Shown one piece after another: positions 1 to 11,030 of a stretch of 64,000 bases of DNA. The first letter of the stretch is position 1. Each line of letters starts with the position of its first letter. The notes beneath the pieces were generated by a model. The model saw only the letters and a program-made list of their open reading frames with translations, was not told the origin of the DNA and did not search any database. This DNA comes from Macrotis lagotis. Lineage: Eukaryota > Chordata > Mammalia > Peramelemorphia > Peramelidae. Location of the stretch: assembly GCF_037893015.1 (NCBI RefSeq), contig NC_133665.1, positions 100,389,637 to 100,453,636 on the forward strand, written 5' to 3'. A program made the translations under genes and the position numbers.

Positions 1-1228
1 TAGGACAGTGCCCAGAAATAAATATTTGTTGATCAATTGACTTTTAGGTCACACCAAAACACAAAGTTAGATTTAATTTTTGGGAAAAAGGTCTAAAAGA
101 AGGAACTAAATGTTGGACAACTATTTTCTCTCTCTCGATCTCCTCTGTATTTGGTTAAAATATTATCCTATTATTTTTTCCATTATGTAAGGACAATTGG
201 GTGTTGATCGAGGGAACCCCCTGGTTAATTTGATGAATTTCCAAATTACTTGATGAGGTTAGAGGACATAGGACATTGTTGGAAGGACAGTTTTCATGGA
301 GGGAGAGCTGTGATTTGACACTTCTCTGATAGGACACAGGGAACTCCTTTGATGAGTCCCCAGTGACTGTGGGGCTGCCTCCAAGAGGATTGGCGACTGA
401 GAATCAGGAGACAGACTCTTTTTTGGAAGAGTCATCTATCCCCTGTGGATTATAAAAATGAGCTGTGAAAAGGGTTGGCCCTTGTTCACTCATTTTCTCT
501 GCCCTAGGCTTTTAGAAGGGAATAGAGGAAAGGAGTTTAAGGGAATTTCTTCTTCCCTCTCTCTTTCAGGAGCAAAATGTGGTGATTTAGAGAAGTACAT
601 AGTAGGCTGAGACAGAAGTCTCTGGACCTCCAGTTCTTGGCTGATGTTCTGTTTTCTTTTTCTGAACAAAGTCAGAGACCAGATCTCCTGACTGGATTTT
701 TCATGTTTTAGGGTTTACCTACCAGACAGTTTCAACTCTTAGATTTCCCAGGTTTGAAAATTTGGGCACCAGGGGGCAAGACTCCAAATATCAAACCAGA
801 TCTAGATGACACCAGTGAATTGTGAAGAGGAGTTACGCAATGAATGATATTGGGAGGTGGGATGATCCCGAAAAAGTTGGTTTCTCTCTTTGGTATGTGT
901 TTTATCCTTGAGTTGCTTTAAGGAAATCTTCAAAATAAAACTTATGTTTCCTGATTAATTTTCCCAGAATTGTTTAATAGTTCAATATAAGGTATGGGAT
1001 ATCTTTTTTATTTTATACTTCCCTCTCCAAAAATGTATAAAACACCAAGATCCCATAAAATATAGAAACATCAAATAATCAAGTAATCTATCAAAATTCA
1101 CTTTGATTTTCAGGAGTTCTTTACCAGAGGTTCGTGTACTTTAACTATTTTAATCACCAGTATTTTAATATCATTAGTTTCCCCTGTAATCCTATGTATT
1201 ATATTTTAAGCATTTAAAAACATTATTT
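1..1228. other. Anonymous sequence, no gene recognised
   Basis: No exon, RNA gene or repeat that I can name. It is AT-rich with short pyrimidine tracts. A 'ttataaaaat' near 450 and an 'aataaaac' near 935 occur, but no paired terminal repeat or TSD is visible, so I do not call an LTR. Confidence 0.4.
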
Positions 1229-1394
1229 GGGGTGGCTAGGTGGCACAATGGATACAGCACCGGCCCTAGAGTCAGGAGTACCTGAGTTCAAATCCGGCCT
1301 CAGACACTTAATAATTACCTAGCTGTGTGGCCTTGGGCAAGCCACTTAACCCCATTTGCCTAGCAAAAATTAAAACAACAACAACAACAACAAC
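1229..1394 (+). mobile_element. tRNA-derived SINE (WSINE1/MAR1-like)
   Basis: Complete copy: tRNA-like head, B box gttcaaatcc at 1286-1295, the family body ('ccttgggcaagccacttaac') and an (AAC)n tail. It is flanked by the TSD aaaacattatt at 1217-1227 and 1395-1405, so this is an L1-type insertion event. Confidence 0.95.
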
Positions 1395-1504
1395 AAAACA
1401 TTATTCTAAGAAAAGGTTTCACCAGAGGTACAGGATGCAAAAAAAGGTTAAGAATCCCTGACCTACAGGTAAATTGCTAAGGAGGTAATCCTTTCACTTT
1501 GGGC

Positions 1505-1690
1505 CTCACATCCAGGGCCATCTCCAGTCATCCTGATCCATATCTGGTCACTGGATCCAGAGAGCTCCAGAGGAGACAGTGAGTTTGGGGACTTTGCACA
1601 GGCTCCCCTCACTCATATTTATGTTTGTCATGACATCACCTCCCTATCCTGGTCTTCTTCAAGAAAGAAGAGCAAACATTGTCCCCCAAG
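1505..1690 (-). repeat. Second SINE-like family ('gatgtcttgacttg' family), minus copy
   Basis: Shares with 40440-40870, 37080-37190 and 44085-44290 a core that reads, on the family's sense strand, ttcaagaagacca..gacatca..gatg..tgacttg. The copy is diverged. I do not recall the family's database name with certainty. Confidence 0.6.
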
Positions 1691-2784
1691 ATGAGGTTCC
1701 AGGAAGCACCATGCTAAGGTAACCCTAAAAGTAGAGAAAGATCAGGATCTCCCCTCTCAGACCATGAATATTATCTACAACTATCCTGCCCCAATTAAAA
1801 TTCTATCAATTCATTGGCTTCTGCTTCTCTCTGAAAAGAAGAAAGAAAGTCAGAAAGAAGATAGTAAATCCAGATCATCTGAGCTAGTACTTCTCCTGCA
1901 GGTTGACAATTTATGTTTCCTGGGGGAGAGGGTGGGAAGAATTCCCCTCCTCCCCTCCACTCTCAATCTCCATTTGGTGAACTGCTTTCTGAAGACCAAC
2001 AGAGGGGAAGCAGGGAGGTGGGGGGAAGGCAGTGAGTCATTTCACAGTTTGTTTTTATAAACCTCAAGAGAGTGCCAACTCTTCCAATAAAAATCTATTC
2101 TCCTTGACTTCCAGTCACCTGTCATCTTTGAGGTAAGGCCAGTCATTGGGGACCAATCAGAGGCAGCAGTCAACAAGGTGACAGGATGAATGTGTCTGTC
2201 TCTAGGGGTCTAGTACATGGTAAATGTTTTTTCTTTCATTCATTCACTGCTTCACTGATTCATGCATTCCTAAGTTTGGAATTTGGTCTCATGTCCTGTC
2301 TGGGACACTTAAGTAGCAAATTTCTTCATTGTGAAATGAGAGTGATAATACTTGCTTATATCCTCAGAGTTCCACAATCCTGACTGATGGCTGCCTCCCC
2401 TAACCTACTACTTCAGGGTGATATCCCTACTCCTCACCATCTTCTTGATAAGTCTCATTAGTAACCAATGTGTGAACCCATTACCCCCCCCCCCCATCCC
2501 TCTCTCCCCTAGATTTAGAGTTGGAGGTTCTTGGTTTCATTACTTATGCGTTCTTGGGCAATTTTTTTAATCTTCCTGACTTCAGTTTCTTCATCTGTAT
2601 AATGAGATTCTTGCATCAGATAATCTCAAAAGATCTTTCAAAAAAATCTAAATTTTGTGATTGATCTCCCTCTCTGGACTACAGCCCTATAATCCTTATT
2701 GTATGAAATATCAAAACTACCAATAATAAAAATCTCCCAAACTATAGGTCTGAGACTGTCTATCACTTCTTTGGCTGCTCAACA
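1691..2784. other. Anonymous sequence with a poly(C) run
   Basis: No gene is recognised. The open frames at 1764-2060 and 2186-2383 have no known motif. A C homopolymer lies at about 2486-2496. 'ccaataaaaatct' near 2080 resembles an LTR or gene poly(A) signal, but no partner features are seen. Confidence 0.4.
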
Positions 2785-2995
2785 ACTCTCTTTACTTTCT
2801 TTTTTTTAATCAATTAATTAATTTTTCCAACTACATGCTGTGACTTTTTCAACAATCTTTTTTTTTTTGGTAAGGTTTTGAATTTCACATTTTTCTCCCT
2901 TTGTCCCATCCTTTTCCTCCTCCCTCTGACAGAGAACAATATTAAATAAGTTACATATGTACAACTATGTTAAACGTATTTCCATATTAATCATT
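2785..2995 (-). mobile_element. L1 3'-end fragment, antisense
   Basis: Begins with an antisense poly(A)-type T tract, then shows the antisense 3' region seen in the other L1 fragments here (ttcctcctccctctgacagag.., ..gtacaactatgttaaacg). Strongly diverged and 5'-truncated. Confidence 0.6.
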
Positions 2996-3353
2996 CAACA
3001 AATATTTCTTATATCTACCAGGTAAAGTGCCAGGTGCTAGAGATACAAAGACAAAAATGGAAATAATTTCTTCCCTCACCGAGTTTACATTCTCCAAGGG
3101 ACAATGGTGTGAACACAAATAACTAAATATAAAATACACAAAGTTTCTCCCAAACCATTATGGGGTGGGAAAGCAGTGCTCACAATTGGGAGAGAGGCAA
3201 AGAACCTCAAGCTGAATCTGGAACAGAGTTAGTGGGTTGGTCTCAAGAAGGAAGATTAGTAGGTAGTCAAGTACAGGCTTTAGAGATGACTTTTGTCTGA
3301 TTCTTCTTCCTCAACATGAATAATATGGAAATATGTTAAACATGATTGTATGA
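2996..3353. repeat. L2/MIR-like ancient repeat and anonymous flank
   Basis: The start (attcaacaaatatttcttata, ..aggtaaagtgccaggtgctagagatacaaagac) has the wording of the common mammalian 'ends with ..attcaacaaatattt' repeat. The remainder is anonymous up to the HAL1-like insertion. Confidence 0.55.
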
Positions 3354-4156
3354 GGGGGTTGAGTCAAGATGGTGGCATGAAGGCAGTATTTCCTGGGAAC
3401 TCCTCCCCTCCCCAAAACTGCAAAAGCCATCAAATTATGACTCTAGCCAAAATTTAGAGGGGCAGAACTTTCAGAAAGACTGAGTGATATATTTTCCCAG
3501 TCTGAGATAACTTAGAAACTTGGTGGGAAAGGTGTGTTTCATTAGGACCTGGAGTTGGAAAAAAGCACCAGCTGCAGTGCAGCCCAGTCCGACCCAGTCC
3601 AGGGATCACCAGGAACAGCTTGAAGGGGCAATGAGAGAACTCTGCTGCACCAGAATGTGTGGAGTGAGGAGCACCGGCAGCAGAACCTGCAGCGAGAATA
3701 GGGAGAAACCCGCCTGCACCTCTAGAGCACAGCCCACAGATGGGAAGGGGGTCAGAGGAGACTGCATAAATCTCTCTGCTCTCCCTGGGGCAGGACTCTG
3801 CTGTTTACCCACACTCAGTTCCAGGTTGCAGTTTGGCCTTTCATACTAAGATAGCAGGGCTCCCCTCACAGCTCCAAGGCAGAGGAGAGGCATGTGGTCA
3901 TCTACATATCAAAGCACAGGCAAGAGAGCATAAGACCTTGGAGGAATAAAAGTCCCAGTGCAGTGTCCCAAACCACCCCCCTAAAACATTGGAAGTACTG
4001 TAAATTAGTTTTGGGCTGAGGAAATGAGTAAACAACAGAGAAAGAAGAATCTGACCATAGAAAATTACTTTAGTCCCATGGAAGATCAAAACACATACCC
4101 AGATGACAACAAAATTGAAGCTTCCGTATCCAAAACCTCCAAGAGAAATAGAAAAT
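3354..4156 (+). mobile_element. HAL1-like element A: 5' UTR plus first codons of ORF1 only
   Basis: Begins gggggttgagtcaagatgg, the L1-type 5' end. It runs through a ~670-base 5' UTR and stops 45 codons into ORF1, where element B begins with a second 5' end. By eye it is nearly 90% identical to the corresponding part of B but has its own substitutions. No ORF2 or 3' UTR of its own follows, so it is part of a head-to-tail structure with B. Confidence 0.85.
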
Positions 4157-4188
4157 GGGGGGGTGGTGGAGCCAAGATGGTGGTATGA
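4024..4188 (+). pseudogene. Truncated ORF1 start of HAL1-like element A
   Basis: ATG at 4024 opens MSKQQRKKNLTIENYF, the N-terminus of the L1-type ORF1 (nucleic-acid-binding coiled-coil protein). The frame is intact to KRNRKW, then reads into the 5' UTR of element B and stops at 4186-4188. It is a 54-residue chimeric frame and not a functional protein. Confidence 0.75.
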
Positions 4189-6823
4189 AGGCAGCATTTC
4201 CCTGGAACTCCTTCCCCACCAAAACTCCAAAAACCAGAAAAAATTATGACTCTAGCCAAAATTTAGAGGGGCAGAACCTACAGAAAGACCTAGTGATATA
4301 TTTTCTCAGTCCAAGATAACTTAGAAGTTCCAAGGGAAAGGTGTGTTTCACCAAGGACCAGGGGTTGGGAAAAAAGCAGTGGCACAGCCCAGCCCAGCCC
4401 AGCCCAGCCCAGAGATCACTGGCAACATCTTGAAGGGCCAGGGAGAGAACTCTGCTATACCAGAATGAGTGTGGAGTGAATCTGCAGTGAGAATAGGGAG
4501 GAAACCAGCCTGCACCCCCAGAGATAGTAAGGGAAGTCTGTAGAGATTTCTCTGCTCTCCCTCAGGGTAGGACTCTGTTGTTAGCCTACACTCAGCTCCA
4601 GCTTGCAGTTTGGGTTTCCATACTAAGGAGCCAGGCTGGATTCCTCCTTATAGCTCCAGGGCAGAGGGAAGTACAGGGGATATTTACATATCAAAGCACA
4701 GGCAAGAGAACATAAGACCTTGTAAGAATAAAGGTCCCCCCCCCCAAAAAAAAACAACCCAAAGCTTTGCAAGTGCTGTCTTGGGCTGAGGAAATGAGTA
4801 AACAACAGAAAAAGAAGAATCTGACCATAGAGAATGACTTTAGTCCCATGGAAGATCAAAACACATACTCAGATGATGACAAAATTTAAGCTTCTGTACC
4901 CAAAACCTCCAAGAGAAATAGAAAATGGGCTCAGACTATGGATGAGTTCAAAAAAGACTTGGAAAAGCAATTAAGGGAGATGGAGGAAAAATTGGGAGAA
5001 GAAATGAGAGTGAAGCAGAAAAATCATTAAAACCAAATCAACAGCTTGGTGAAAGATATGCAAAAAAATACTGAAGAAAATAAAAACCAGTTTAGGCCTA
5101 ATGGAAAAAGCAAAACAAAAAAGGCAAATGAGGAGAAGAATGTCTTAAAAAGCAGAATTGGCCAGCTAGAAAAGGAGATAAAAAAGCTCTCTGAAGAAAA
5201 TAACTCCTTCAAATGTAGAATGGAACTAAATGAAGCTGATGGCTTTGAAAGGAATCAGGAAGAAATAAAACTCTTCCAAAAAAAGCCAAAAATTAGAAGG
5301 AAATGTGAAATATATCTCATTGGAAAAACAATTGACCTCAAAAACAGATCCAGAAAAAATAATTTTAAAATTATTGGGCTATCTGAAAGCCATGATCAGG
5401 AGAAGAGCCTAGATTTCATTTTTCAAGAAATAATACAGCAAAATTGCCCTGAGATCCTAGAAGCAGAGGGTAAACTAGAAATCAAGAGAATTCACCAGTC
5501 ACCTCCTGAAAGAGATCCCCCCAAAAAATCTTCCAGGAATATTATAGCCAAATTCCCAAACTCTCAAATCAAAGAGAATATTCTAAAAGCTGCCAGAAGC
5601 AAACAATCCAACTGTCGAGGCTCCATAGTCAGGTTTACACAGGATCTGGCAGCATCTACATTAAGGGCTCATAGGCAGTAGAATATGATATTCTGGAAGA
5701 CAAAAGATCTTGGTTACAACTGAGAATCAACTACCCAGCAAAACTGAAGATCTTCGTTCAGGGAAAAATATGGACTTTCAATGAAACAGGGGACTTTCAA
5801 ACTTTTCTATTGAAACAACCAGAGCTGAACAGAAAGTTTGATCTCCAAGTACAGGACTCTGGTGAACCATATAGGGGGTGGATGAGAAAGACTAACTATG
5901 AGGAACTTAATGATATTCAACTGTTTGTATTCTTGCATGGGAAGAAGATACTAATAACTCATATGAACTTCCTCATTTATAAGAGCTGTTAGAAGGAGCA
6001 TATATAGATAGGGCACAGGAAGGAGCAGAATATAATGGTATAATATAGTAAACAGATGGAGTCAATGGGTGATAAAGGAAAGTACTGGGAGGAAGAGAAA
6101 GGAGATGAAGAAGAAGATAAGAAATTTCACGTAAGAGTTAAGAAAAAGCTTTTTCAATGGAGTGGAAAGGGGAAGGCAAGGAATGAGTGAACCTTCATTC
6201 ACATCAGCGATGGCTCAGAGAGGAAATAAGATACACACTTAATAGGGTGAGGAAATCTCTCTTACCCTAGAGAAAAATGAGAAGAAAGGGACGGGATAAG
6301 AGGGAATGGGGGGAGGGAAGGGGGAATAGGTGATAGAAGAGAGGGAAGAATGAGGGAGAGGATACTCAGATGCAACCACTTTTGGACAGGGCCAGGATGA
6401 AAGGAGAGAGAGAGAATAGAATAAATGAGAGTGGGGAGGAATAGAGTGGAGGTACAACTAGTAATAGCAACTGTGGGGAAAATATTGAAAATATTGGTGG
6501 ACTTATGATAAAGAAAGCAACTCACCCCAGAGACAGAGCCATTGGAATCTGAACACAGACTGAAATATTTTTTTCCTCTCTATTCTTGAGGTTTCTCATC
6601 TTCTTGGGGGAGGGATCTATGTTTACTCTCATGTTTACTCTTATAATACATTCAATTTACATTAATGTACAATATGGAAACAATGTAAAGACTATCAGGC
6701 AGCCTTCTACTAGGGAGGGAAGGGAGGGTGGGGGAAAATTGTAAAATTCAAAACCTTTCAAAAATGATAGGTAGATACTACTATTGTATACAGTTGGAAA
6801 ACAAATAAAATGTTAAAAAAAAG
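4157..6823 (+). mobile_element. HAL1-like element B, near full length, old subfamily
   Basis: Starts gtggtggagccaagatggtgg within the G-run at 4157. It has a 5' UTR with a short (CCCAG)n array at about 4384-4412, a decayed ORF1 (4794-5992), a purine-rich 3' UTR (6060-6470) and ends in an A tract before 6824. There is no ORF2 and no reverse-transcriptase motif, which is the defining feature of half-L1 elements. The flanks gattgtatg (3343-3351) and gattgagtg (6824-6832) could be an imperfect TSD around A+B together. Confidence 0.85.
4794..5992 (+). pseudogene. Decayed L1-type ORF1 in HAL1-like element B
   Basis: ORF1 proteins of L1 elements are RNA-binding chaperones with a coiled coil, an RRM domain and a C-terminal domain. 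ATG at 4794 gives MSKQQKKKNLTIEND, but TAA interrupts near 4888. A long frame at 5046-5681 keeps Lys/Glu-rich heptads (coiled coil). It also keeps the RRM region (FKIIGLSESHDQEKS) and the start of the C-terminal domain (NIIAKFPNSQIKENIL). A further piece at 5810-5992 carries ELNRKFDLQVQDSG. Several frameshifts and stops make it non-functional. Confidence 0.85.
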
Positions 6824-7504
6824 ATTGAGTGCTAAACTCTAGAGTGGGAGTCAAACTGATCCAACTATTCTGAAGAGTAATTTGGAACTGTGCCCATGGG
6901 CTAAAATCTGCATACCCTTTGAGGCAGCAATATCACTCCTAGGTTCATATCCCAAAGAGTTTTTAAAAGGGGGGGGGGAGTACCTGTTCAAAAATATTTA
7001 TAGAGGCGGCTAGGTGGTGCAGTGGATAAAGCACCAGCCTTGGAGTTAGGAGTACCTGGGTTCAAATCCGGTCTCAGACACTTAACTATTACCTAGCTGT
7101 GTGGCCTTGGACAAGCCACTTAACCCCATTTGCTTTGCAAAAAAAAAAAAAAAACCCTAAAAAAAACGCCAAAAATATTTATAACACCTCTATTTTTGTG
7201 GTGGAAGAGTTGGAAATTGAGGGAGTGCCCATCAATTGAGGCATACTTAAATAAGTATATGATTGTGATGGAATACCATAGTGGAATACTTTTAGAAAAA
7301 CCTGTAAAGACTTACATGATCTGATGCAAAATAAAATGAGCAAAACTAGGAGAATATTGTACCATAGAACAGCAATATTGTATGATGATCAGCTGTGAAT
7401 GACTTAGCTATTCTCAGCAATGCAATAATTCAAGATAGTTCTGAAGGACTTAATGGCAAAAAAAACAAAAACAAAACAAAAACTATTGCCAGAGAAAGAA
7501 CTGA
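6824..7504 (+). mobile_element. L1 3' end (ORF2 C-terminal region), first part
   Basis: Reads like the end of mammalian L1 ORF2 in sense: ..caactattctgaagagtaatttgg, tatcactcctaggttcatatccc, aaattgagggagtgcccatcaatt and gatggaataccatagtggaatac. It is decayed by frameshifts. It continues at 8172-8420 after an antisense insertion, and a SINE interrupts it at 7003-7170. Confidence 0.8.
7003..7170 (+). mobile_element. tRNA-derived SINE (WSINE1/MAR1-like) inside L1
   Basis: Complete copy with B box gttcaaatcc and a long A tail, flanked by the exact 13-base TSD aaaaatatttata at 6990-7002 and 7171-7183. It is younger than the L1 it interrupts. Confidence 0.96.
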
Positions 7505-8171
7505 TGGAGTTTTTTAAAAATTTTATTTTATTTTTTTTGTTTTTTGTTTTAGATTTTTCAAGGCAATGGGGTTAAGTGGCTTGCCCAAGGCCACACAGCT
7601 AGGTAATTGTTAAGTGTCTGAGGTCACATTTGAACCCAGGTACTCGTAGCTCCAAGGCCGGGGCTCTATCCACTGCACCACCTAGCCCCCCCCCCGAGTT
7701 TTTTTAATTAAATATTTTGTTTATTTTGAGTTTTACAATTTCCCCCCAATCTAAATTCCCTCCCCCCCACAGAAAGCAATTTGTCAGTCTCTACATTGTT
7801 TCCATGTTGTACATTTATCCAAATTGAGTGCGATGAGAGAGAAATCATATCCTTAAGGAAGAAACATAAAGTATAAGAGATAAAAAGATCAGACAATAAG
7901 ATATCAGGTTTTTTACCCCTAAATTAAAGGGAATAGTCCTTGAACTTTGTTCAAACTCCACTGTTCTTTATCTGGATACAGATGGTATTCTCCATTGCAG
8001 ACAGCCCCACATTGTCCCTGATTGTTGCACTGATGGAACGAGCAAGTCCATCAAGGTTGATCATCACCCCCATGTTGCTGTTAGGGTGTACAGTGCTTTC
8101 TGGTTCTGCTCATTTCACTCAGCATCAGTTCATGCAAATCTCTCCAGGCTTCCCTGAATTCCCATCCCTAC
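7505..8171 (-). mobile_element. Antisense retroelement 3' fragment inserted in L1, with nested SINE
   Basis: The host L1 reads atggagtttt at both edges (near 7504-7513 and 8173-8182), which looks like a TSD. The insert is antisense. It starts with a T tract, carries a SINE at about 7515-7695, then antisense L1 3' sequence (..gctcatttcactcagcatc, ttcatgcaaatctctccagg). The short frame at 7940-8185 is a shadow of this. Confidence 0.75.
7515..7695 (-). mobile_element. tRNA-derived SINE, minus
   Basis: Antisense WSINE1/MAR1-like body (ggggttaagtggcttgccc .. ctatccactgcaccacctag) with a T-rich head. It ends in a C run at 7686-7695. It lies within the antisense insert, so three insertion layers are stacked here. 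Confidence 0.93.
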
Positions 8172-8420
8172 TTATGGAGTTTTGATGCAGATTGAAGCAT
8201 TCTTTTTTCTTACTTTCTTTTTCTTTTTTTTTGAGGGGGGGAGGAGGGGGTCTGTGTTTTCTTTTATGATATGACTAACATAGAAATGTTTTGCATGATT
8301 GCACATGTATAACTATAGCATATTGTTTTTCCTTCTCATTGAGGGATTTGGAACTCAAAATTGTAAAAAAAGAATGTTGAAAATTGTTTTTATGTGTAAC
8401 TGGAAAAAAAGTTTAAAAAA
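8172..8420 (+). mobile_element. L1 3' UTR, second part
   Basis: Continues the L1 of 6824-7504 after the insertion: ttttgatgcagattgaagc, ..gttttgcatgattgcacatg, ending in A-rich sequence near 8420. The same 3' end recurs at 33560-33880. Confidence 0.75.
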
Positions 8421-9145
8421 ACGATAGGATGCTAAAGATGTGTGACTAGGCTGTCCCATTTTGAGAACTGCCACTTTCAATGACTCCCATTTCATTATGT
8501 TTTCTAAGTTCTCTAGGAAATTCTTAGGGGAGACCTCTGCTTTTGCTACCTCTGAATATGGAGCCTTGTCTGAGAGGTCTCTGGTATGTTGTGATGCTTT
8601 TCTTCTGTTTGCCCACATGCAGATGCCTATGGACTTCTAGTTAACTTTACAGATGTTTTGAAAGCAGATAAAGTTATTTACTGTAGTTTTTCATTAGATT
8701 TCTTAATCAATATGTTTCTGTTGTTATTTTTACCTTGGTTTTGTGCATTTCTTAATGTTTTGAAGTGATTGAGGGAAACCTGGACTGCCACACATAATTT
8801 GCATAAGTCAGTCTCTCATTCACTTGCCACCCACAATGGATTTCTGAGATGTATTTAAGTATTTTATTTTTTCTCATTTTGCAGTTGGAGAAACTGAAGC
8901 TCAGGATGTTAAATGATTAATCTAGGGTCATATAGCTAGAAAAATGACGGAGCTGGAATTCAAATCTATCTTTTGCCAACAAATTCAGTCTTTTTTCAAC
9001 TACTTTTCCCTTCTAATTAATCTTCCAGAATTCATCTTTTTAAATTTATGTTTAGAATATTAAACTTCCTCAAAATAAGAGTCACTGTACACTTTACTTA
9101 AGCTGACTTTCGGGGAGGAATGGCAGGATACAGATGGAATACTTT
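8421..9145. other. Anonymous sequence with a MIR-like fragment
   Basis: No gene is seen. 8870-8985 (ttgcagttggagaaactgaag.. ggtcatatagctag) has MIR-core wording in antisense. The remainder is anonymous, AT-rich DNA. Confidence 0.45.
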
Positions 9146-9170
9146 AATAATTAAAGACATAGGGGGCAGA

Positions 9171-9184
9171 GCCAAGATGGCGAC
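9171..9184 (+). promoter_or_regulatory. YY1-like site at the HAL1-like 5' end
   Basis: gccaagatggcgac, ten bases from the element's first base, fits the YY1 core (aagatggcg). It occupies the position where human L1 5' UTRs carry the YY1 site that sets the transcription start. Older copies A and B have aagatggtgg (CpG decayed) and copy E has aatttggcg. Its function here is inferred. Confidence 0.55.
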
Positions 9185-9905
9185 ATGAAGGATCGAGTCT
9201 TAGGGGCTCTCTTATAAAAACTCATAAACTAAGGACTCTAACTAAACTTTCAAGAGACAGAACCCACAAAGGGACACAGTGAGGCAGTTCTCCTACTCAA
9301 GGTAACCTGGAAAAGAGCAGAAAGGCTCTGCTCCCCGGGGTCGGAGGGGTGGCCCACCAGAGGGGTGGCCCACCAGAGCCAAAGAACTTCAACCTCCCGG
9401 AGGCAGCCCCAGGGCGCTGGGAGCTGCGACTCACAGCAGCGGTACTGAGCTGCACCCCGGGGAGCACTGGCACAAAGTGGGGGAACAGTGGGGGACCTCT
9501 GCCAGAGTGAACACATGGAGCCCAGACCTCAGGGCACACAGTGAGCAGCTTGGTCTTTCTGCAGCCCAAATCCAGGAAACGGAAGCAGGCAGAGCTGGTA
9601 AGCAGGAGCCCCCAGGGCATGAGCCCATTGAGCTGAGGGAGGGGAGTGAAGAGAGAGACTGCAGAGCTCTGTCCTCTGCCTCTGGAACAGGACTCTGGGG
9701 CTCTGACCACATTCAGATCCTGATCCCAGTCTAGGCCTCCCCTATAGAACAACAGGGCCCCCCCACCTCGGCCCCGTGGCAGAGGGGGGCACTTATGGTC
9801 ATTCACAGGCCAGGAGGGAGGACAGAACCTCACACACTGAGACCCTTGTGGGAGTGCCCCAAAAGCTCAGGAAGCATCCCCAAAAAACAGGCTTAGGTTG
9901 GGAAA

Positions 9906-11030
9906 ATGAACAAGCAAAGAAATAAGAGGAAGACCATTGAGAAATATTTTGCAAATGAGCCCAAGAAGGATCAAAATACTCAGTCTGAAGATGAGGAAGC
10001 ACAAGCTCCTGCATCTAAAGACTCCAAGAAAAACAGAAATTGGGCTCAGGCTATGATAGAGCTCAAAAAAGACTTCAAAAATCAAATGAGGGAGTTGGAA
10101 GAAAAACTGGGAAAAGAAAGGAGAGAGATGCAGGAAAAAACATGAAAATGAAGTCAGCAGCTTAGTCAAGGAAATCCAAAAAAATGCTGAAGAAAATAGC
10201 ATGCTAAAAAACAGCTTAGGTCAAATGGATAAAACAGTTCAAAAAGTTATTGAGGAGAAGAATGCTTTAAAAAGCAAAATTGGCCAGATGGAAAAAGAGA
10301 TAAGAAAAGTCTCTGAGGAGAATAAATCCTCCAGACAAAGAATAGAATTCAGGGAGATTGATGAATTTACCAGAAATCAGGAATCAATACTTCAAAACCA
10401 AAAAAATGAAAAATTAGAAGAAAATGTCAAATATCTCATTGAAAAAACAACTGATATGGAAAACAGACTTAGGAAAGGTAATTTGAAAATTATTGGAATA
10501 CCTGAAAGTCATGATCAGGAAAAGAGCCTTGACATCATTTTCAAAGAATTACTACAGGAAAATTGCCCTGATATTCTAGAAGCAGAGGGCAAAATAGAAA
10601 TGGAGAGAATCCACAGATTCCCCCAAGAAAGAGATCCCAAAAAAACCAACCCCTAGGAATATTATAGCCAAGTTCCAGAACTCCCAAGTCAAAGAGAAAA
10701 TATTACAAGCAGCCAGAAGGACACAGTTCAAATATCATGGAGCTGCAGTCAGGATCACTCAGGACTTAGCAGCATCTACATTGGAAGCTCGTAGGGCTTG
10801 GAATAAAATATACCGGAAGGCAAAAGAGCTTAGAATGCAGCCAAGAATGAAATACCCAGCAAGGCTGAATGTCCTCTTCCAGGGAAAAAGATGAATTTTC
10901 AATGAACCAGGGAGAATTTCAAAGGTTCCTTTTGGAATGGCCAGAGCTGAACAGAAGGTTTGATCTTCAGATACAGGACTCAGGTGAAGCATGGAGATTG
11001 GAGGAGAGGGGGAAAATCTGAGGGACTTAA
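9906..11030 (+). pseudogene. L1-type ORF1 of HAL1-like element C, two frameshifts
   Basis: Encodes an L1-type ORF1 protein, an RNA-binding trimeric chaperone. ATG at 9906 starts MNKQRNKRKTIEKYFANEPK, followed by a Glu/Lys-rich coiled coil. An extra A in the run near 10134-10140 shifts the frame. The next frame (10201-10656) carries more coiled coil and the RRM (NLKIIGIPESHDQEKSLDII). A second A-run slip near 10637-10647 breaks it before the C-terminal domain (NIIAKFQNSQVKEKILQAAR, ITQDLAASTLEAR, MKYPARLNVLFQGKR). Both breaks are single-base homopolymer indels, so the copy decayed recently. Confidence 0.9.

Noticed and set aside
1430..2180. Possible LTR (ccaataaaaatct near 2080, TATA-like words upstream)
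   Set aside because: No paired repeat, no TG..CA ends and no TSD could be seen; a repeat-library search would decide.
9297..9833. 178-codon minus-strand frame (and overlapping frames on both strands)
   Set aside because: It lies wholly in the GC-rich 5' UTR of HAL1-like element C. The matching region of element E has similar frames; it is a composition effect with no domain.
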